From: Zongyangia gallinarum
Lineage (GTDB): Bacteria > Bacillota > Clostridia > Oscillospirales > Ruminococcaceae
NCBI GenBank assembly: GCA_904419315.1
Contig: CAJFQY010000040.1
Coordinates: 1 to 13,273, forward strand
Direction of reading: 5' to 3'
DNA: 13,273 nt
The notes under the pieces are model-generated. The model did not search any database. It worked only from the letters and a program-made list of their open reading frames with translations, and was not told the DNA's origin. The position numbers were made by a program, and so were the translations under genes. This document shows, in pieces, positions 12,257 through 13,273 of the stretch (positions within the stretch are counted from its first letter, which is position 1; each line of letters opens with the position of its first letter).

Positions 12257-12919
12257 ATGTCGGCAAGACTAAGTTTTGACCATGAGCTGGAACTGCTCAA
12301 TACAGACCTGATCAAAATGGGCGCCCTGGTGGAGGACGCCATTACCAAATCCATTGAAGCGCTGAAGACCAGCAACCACGACATGGCCCGGGAGATCATT
12401 GAACAGGATCGCCAGGTGGACGATATGGAAAAGGCCATTGAATCCAGAAGCCTGCGCCTGCTCATGCGGCAGCAGCCAGTGGCCCGGGACCTGCGGGCCA
12501 TTTCCACCACCCTGAAGATGATCACCGACCTGGAGCGGATCGGCGACCAGGCCGCGGATATCGCGGACCTGTCCATGCGGTTCCAGGAGGAGAGCGCCAT
12601 GCAGGTTTCCGGACATCTGGAGAAGATGGCCTCTATCGCCAGCGCCATGGTGCACGAAAGCGTGGACAGCTACATCCAGAACGATCCGGAAAAAGCCGCC
12701 GGCATCATCAAGCGGGATGACGAGGTGGATCAGCTCTTTGTGGACGTTAAGGACGACCTGATCGCCAAGATCGGCGAGAACAAGGATCTGGCTGACGACG
12801 CCATCGATACCCTCATGGTAGCCAAATACCTGGAGCGGATCGCCGACCATGCCGTCAACGTCTGCGAGTGGGTTATTTTCTACTCCACCGGCCTGCACAA
12901 AAAGACCCAGATCCTCTAA
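12257..12919 (+). CDS. phoU: Phosphate transport system regulator PhoU
   Basis: PhoU links the Pst transporter to the PhoR/PhoB-type signalling system and restrains phosphate uptake and Pho gene expression when phosphate is ample. The 220-residue protein is an all-helical tandem duplication. The first half has the metal-binding motif LERIGDQAADIADL (about 92-105) and the second LERIADHAVNVCEWV (about 195-209), both with the family E-x3-D-x3-D/N spacing. The start is set at 12257, with GGAGG eight bases upstream; an in-frame ATG at 12242 overlaps that ribosome binding site. It lies 89 bases after pstB and has its own promoter. A repeat block begins right at the stop. No phoB or phoR follows within the window. 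Confidence 0.96.
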   Translation: MSARLSFDHELELLNTDLIKMGALVEDAITKSIEALKTSNHDMAREIIEQDRQVDDMEKAIESRSLRLLMRQQPVARDLRAISTTLKMITDLERIGDQAADIADLSMRFQEESAMQVSGHLEKMASIASAMVHESVDSYIQNDPEKAAGIIKRDDEVDQLFVDVKDDLIAKIGENKDLADDAIDTLMVAKYLERIADHAVNVCEWVIFYSTGLHKKTQIL

Positions 12920-13273
12920 CCAGCTGCTGCTGGGCGGCGAGCCGCCGCAGCCAAGCCGCGCCCCTCCCGGGGCGGATATCGCGCTGTGGCGTCGTTCGAG
13001 ACATAAGCGCGTGAGCCGCAACAATGTTGCAGACAGAACTCAAGGTGCGACCTGCTGCCCGCTAGGGCCGCGTCTTGCTCTCCGCAGGAGCGCGTTGTGG
13101 TTTCAATCGCAACAAAAATGCGGGCATCGCAGACAGCGGCTTTAGCTAGGCCGTGGGCGCAATCTGCCCGCCGCTAGGCGCGCGGGCGGGCAGTGCCCGC
13201 TCCCAAGTCGCGCTGATGTGTCAATCGAGACCCATTTGCGGGCATCGCGTACCGTGTCTCAAACAAGACCAAG
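12920..13273 (+). repeat. Mosaic hairpin repeat block 5
   Basis: No gene is visible. It opens at the phoU stop with CCAGC-TGCT-GCTGG (12920-12933). It then runs 58 bases (12932-12989) that match the junction after pstA (10873-10930) at 56 of 58 positions. Further on are the CTCCGCAGGAG hairpin, CGCC-GCTA-GGCG, GCGGGC-AGT-GCCCGC (13186-13200) and both connector types. The window ends inside a connector, so the block continues to the right. Confidence 0.86.

Noticed and set aside
1..13273. CRISPR array in the repeat blocks
   Set aside because: There is no constant repeat length, no unique spacers of uniform size and no cas genes; the modules vary in type and distance.

Overview
This window looks like a chromosomal segment of a moderately high-GC, low-G+C-phylum (Firmicutes/Bacillota) gut-type clostridium, most likely in or near the Oscillospiraceae. 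The evidence is AGGAGG-type ribosome binding sites, sigma-A-like promoters, a YdbS/YdbT pair of membrane PH-domain proteins, a clostridial-style pst-phoU locus, and a pair of tRNA genes with encoded CCA. The species cannot be named from this sequence alone. The genes are core functions; the unusual material lies between them.

Layout, left to right. Bases 1-473 are a mosaic of GC-rich hairpin repeats. Then come a guaB promoter and leader, guaB (IMP dehydrogenase) and its terminator. Next, 2277-2530 is a densely structured non-coding stretch that resembles a HEARO / IscB-type omega RNA without any iscB gene. It is followed by a bidirectional terminator and, on the minus strand, an AroE-family shikimate dehydrogenase with an atypical substrate motif. 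A divergent orphan MacB/LolD-type ABC ATPase follows; its last six codons and stop lie inside a repeat unit. A second repeat block (inverted orientation) runs to a bidirectional terminator. Then, on the minus strand, come tRNA-Glu(UUC), tRNA-Met(CAU) and the ydbT-ydbS-like operon. The tRNA promoter overlaps the 3' end of the ydbT-like gene.

A third repeat block (7150-7853), interrupted by a distinct ~200-base structured segment, ends directly at a Pho box. From there the phosphate locus runs left to right: pstS, an attenuating hairpin, pstC-pstA (overlapping stop/start), a 541-base gap filled with repeats, pstB, then phoU with its own extended -10 promoter. Together these encode the periplasm-facing phosphate-binding lipoprotein, the two permeases, the ATPase and the regulator of high-affinity phosphate uptake. 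No phoB/phoR is visible. The window ends in another repeat block.

The two observations most worth following are the stand-alone omega-RNA-like element between guaB and aroE, and the mosaic hairpin repeat family. That family occupies nearly every large intergenic gap, splits the pst operon, abuts stop codons and supplies the C-terminus of one protein.
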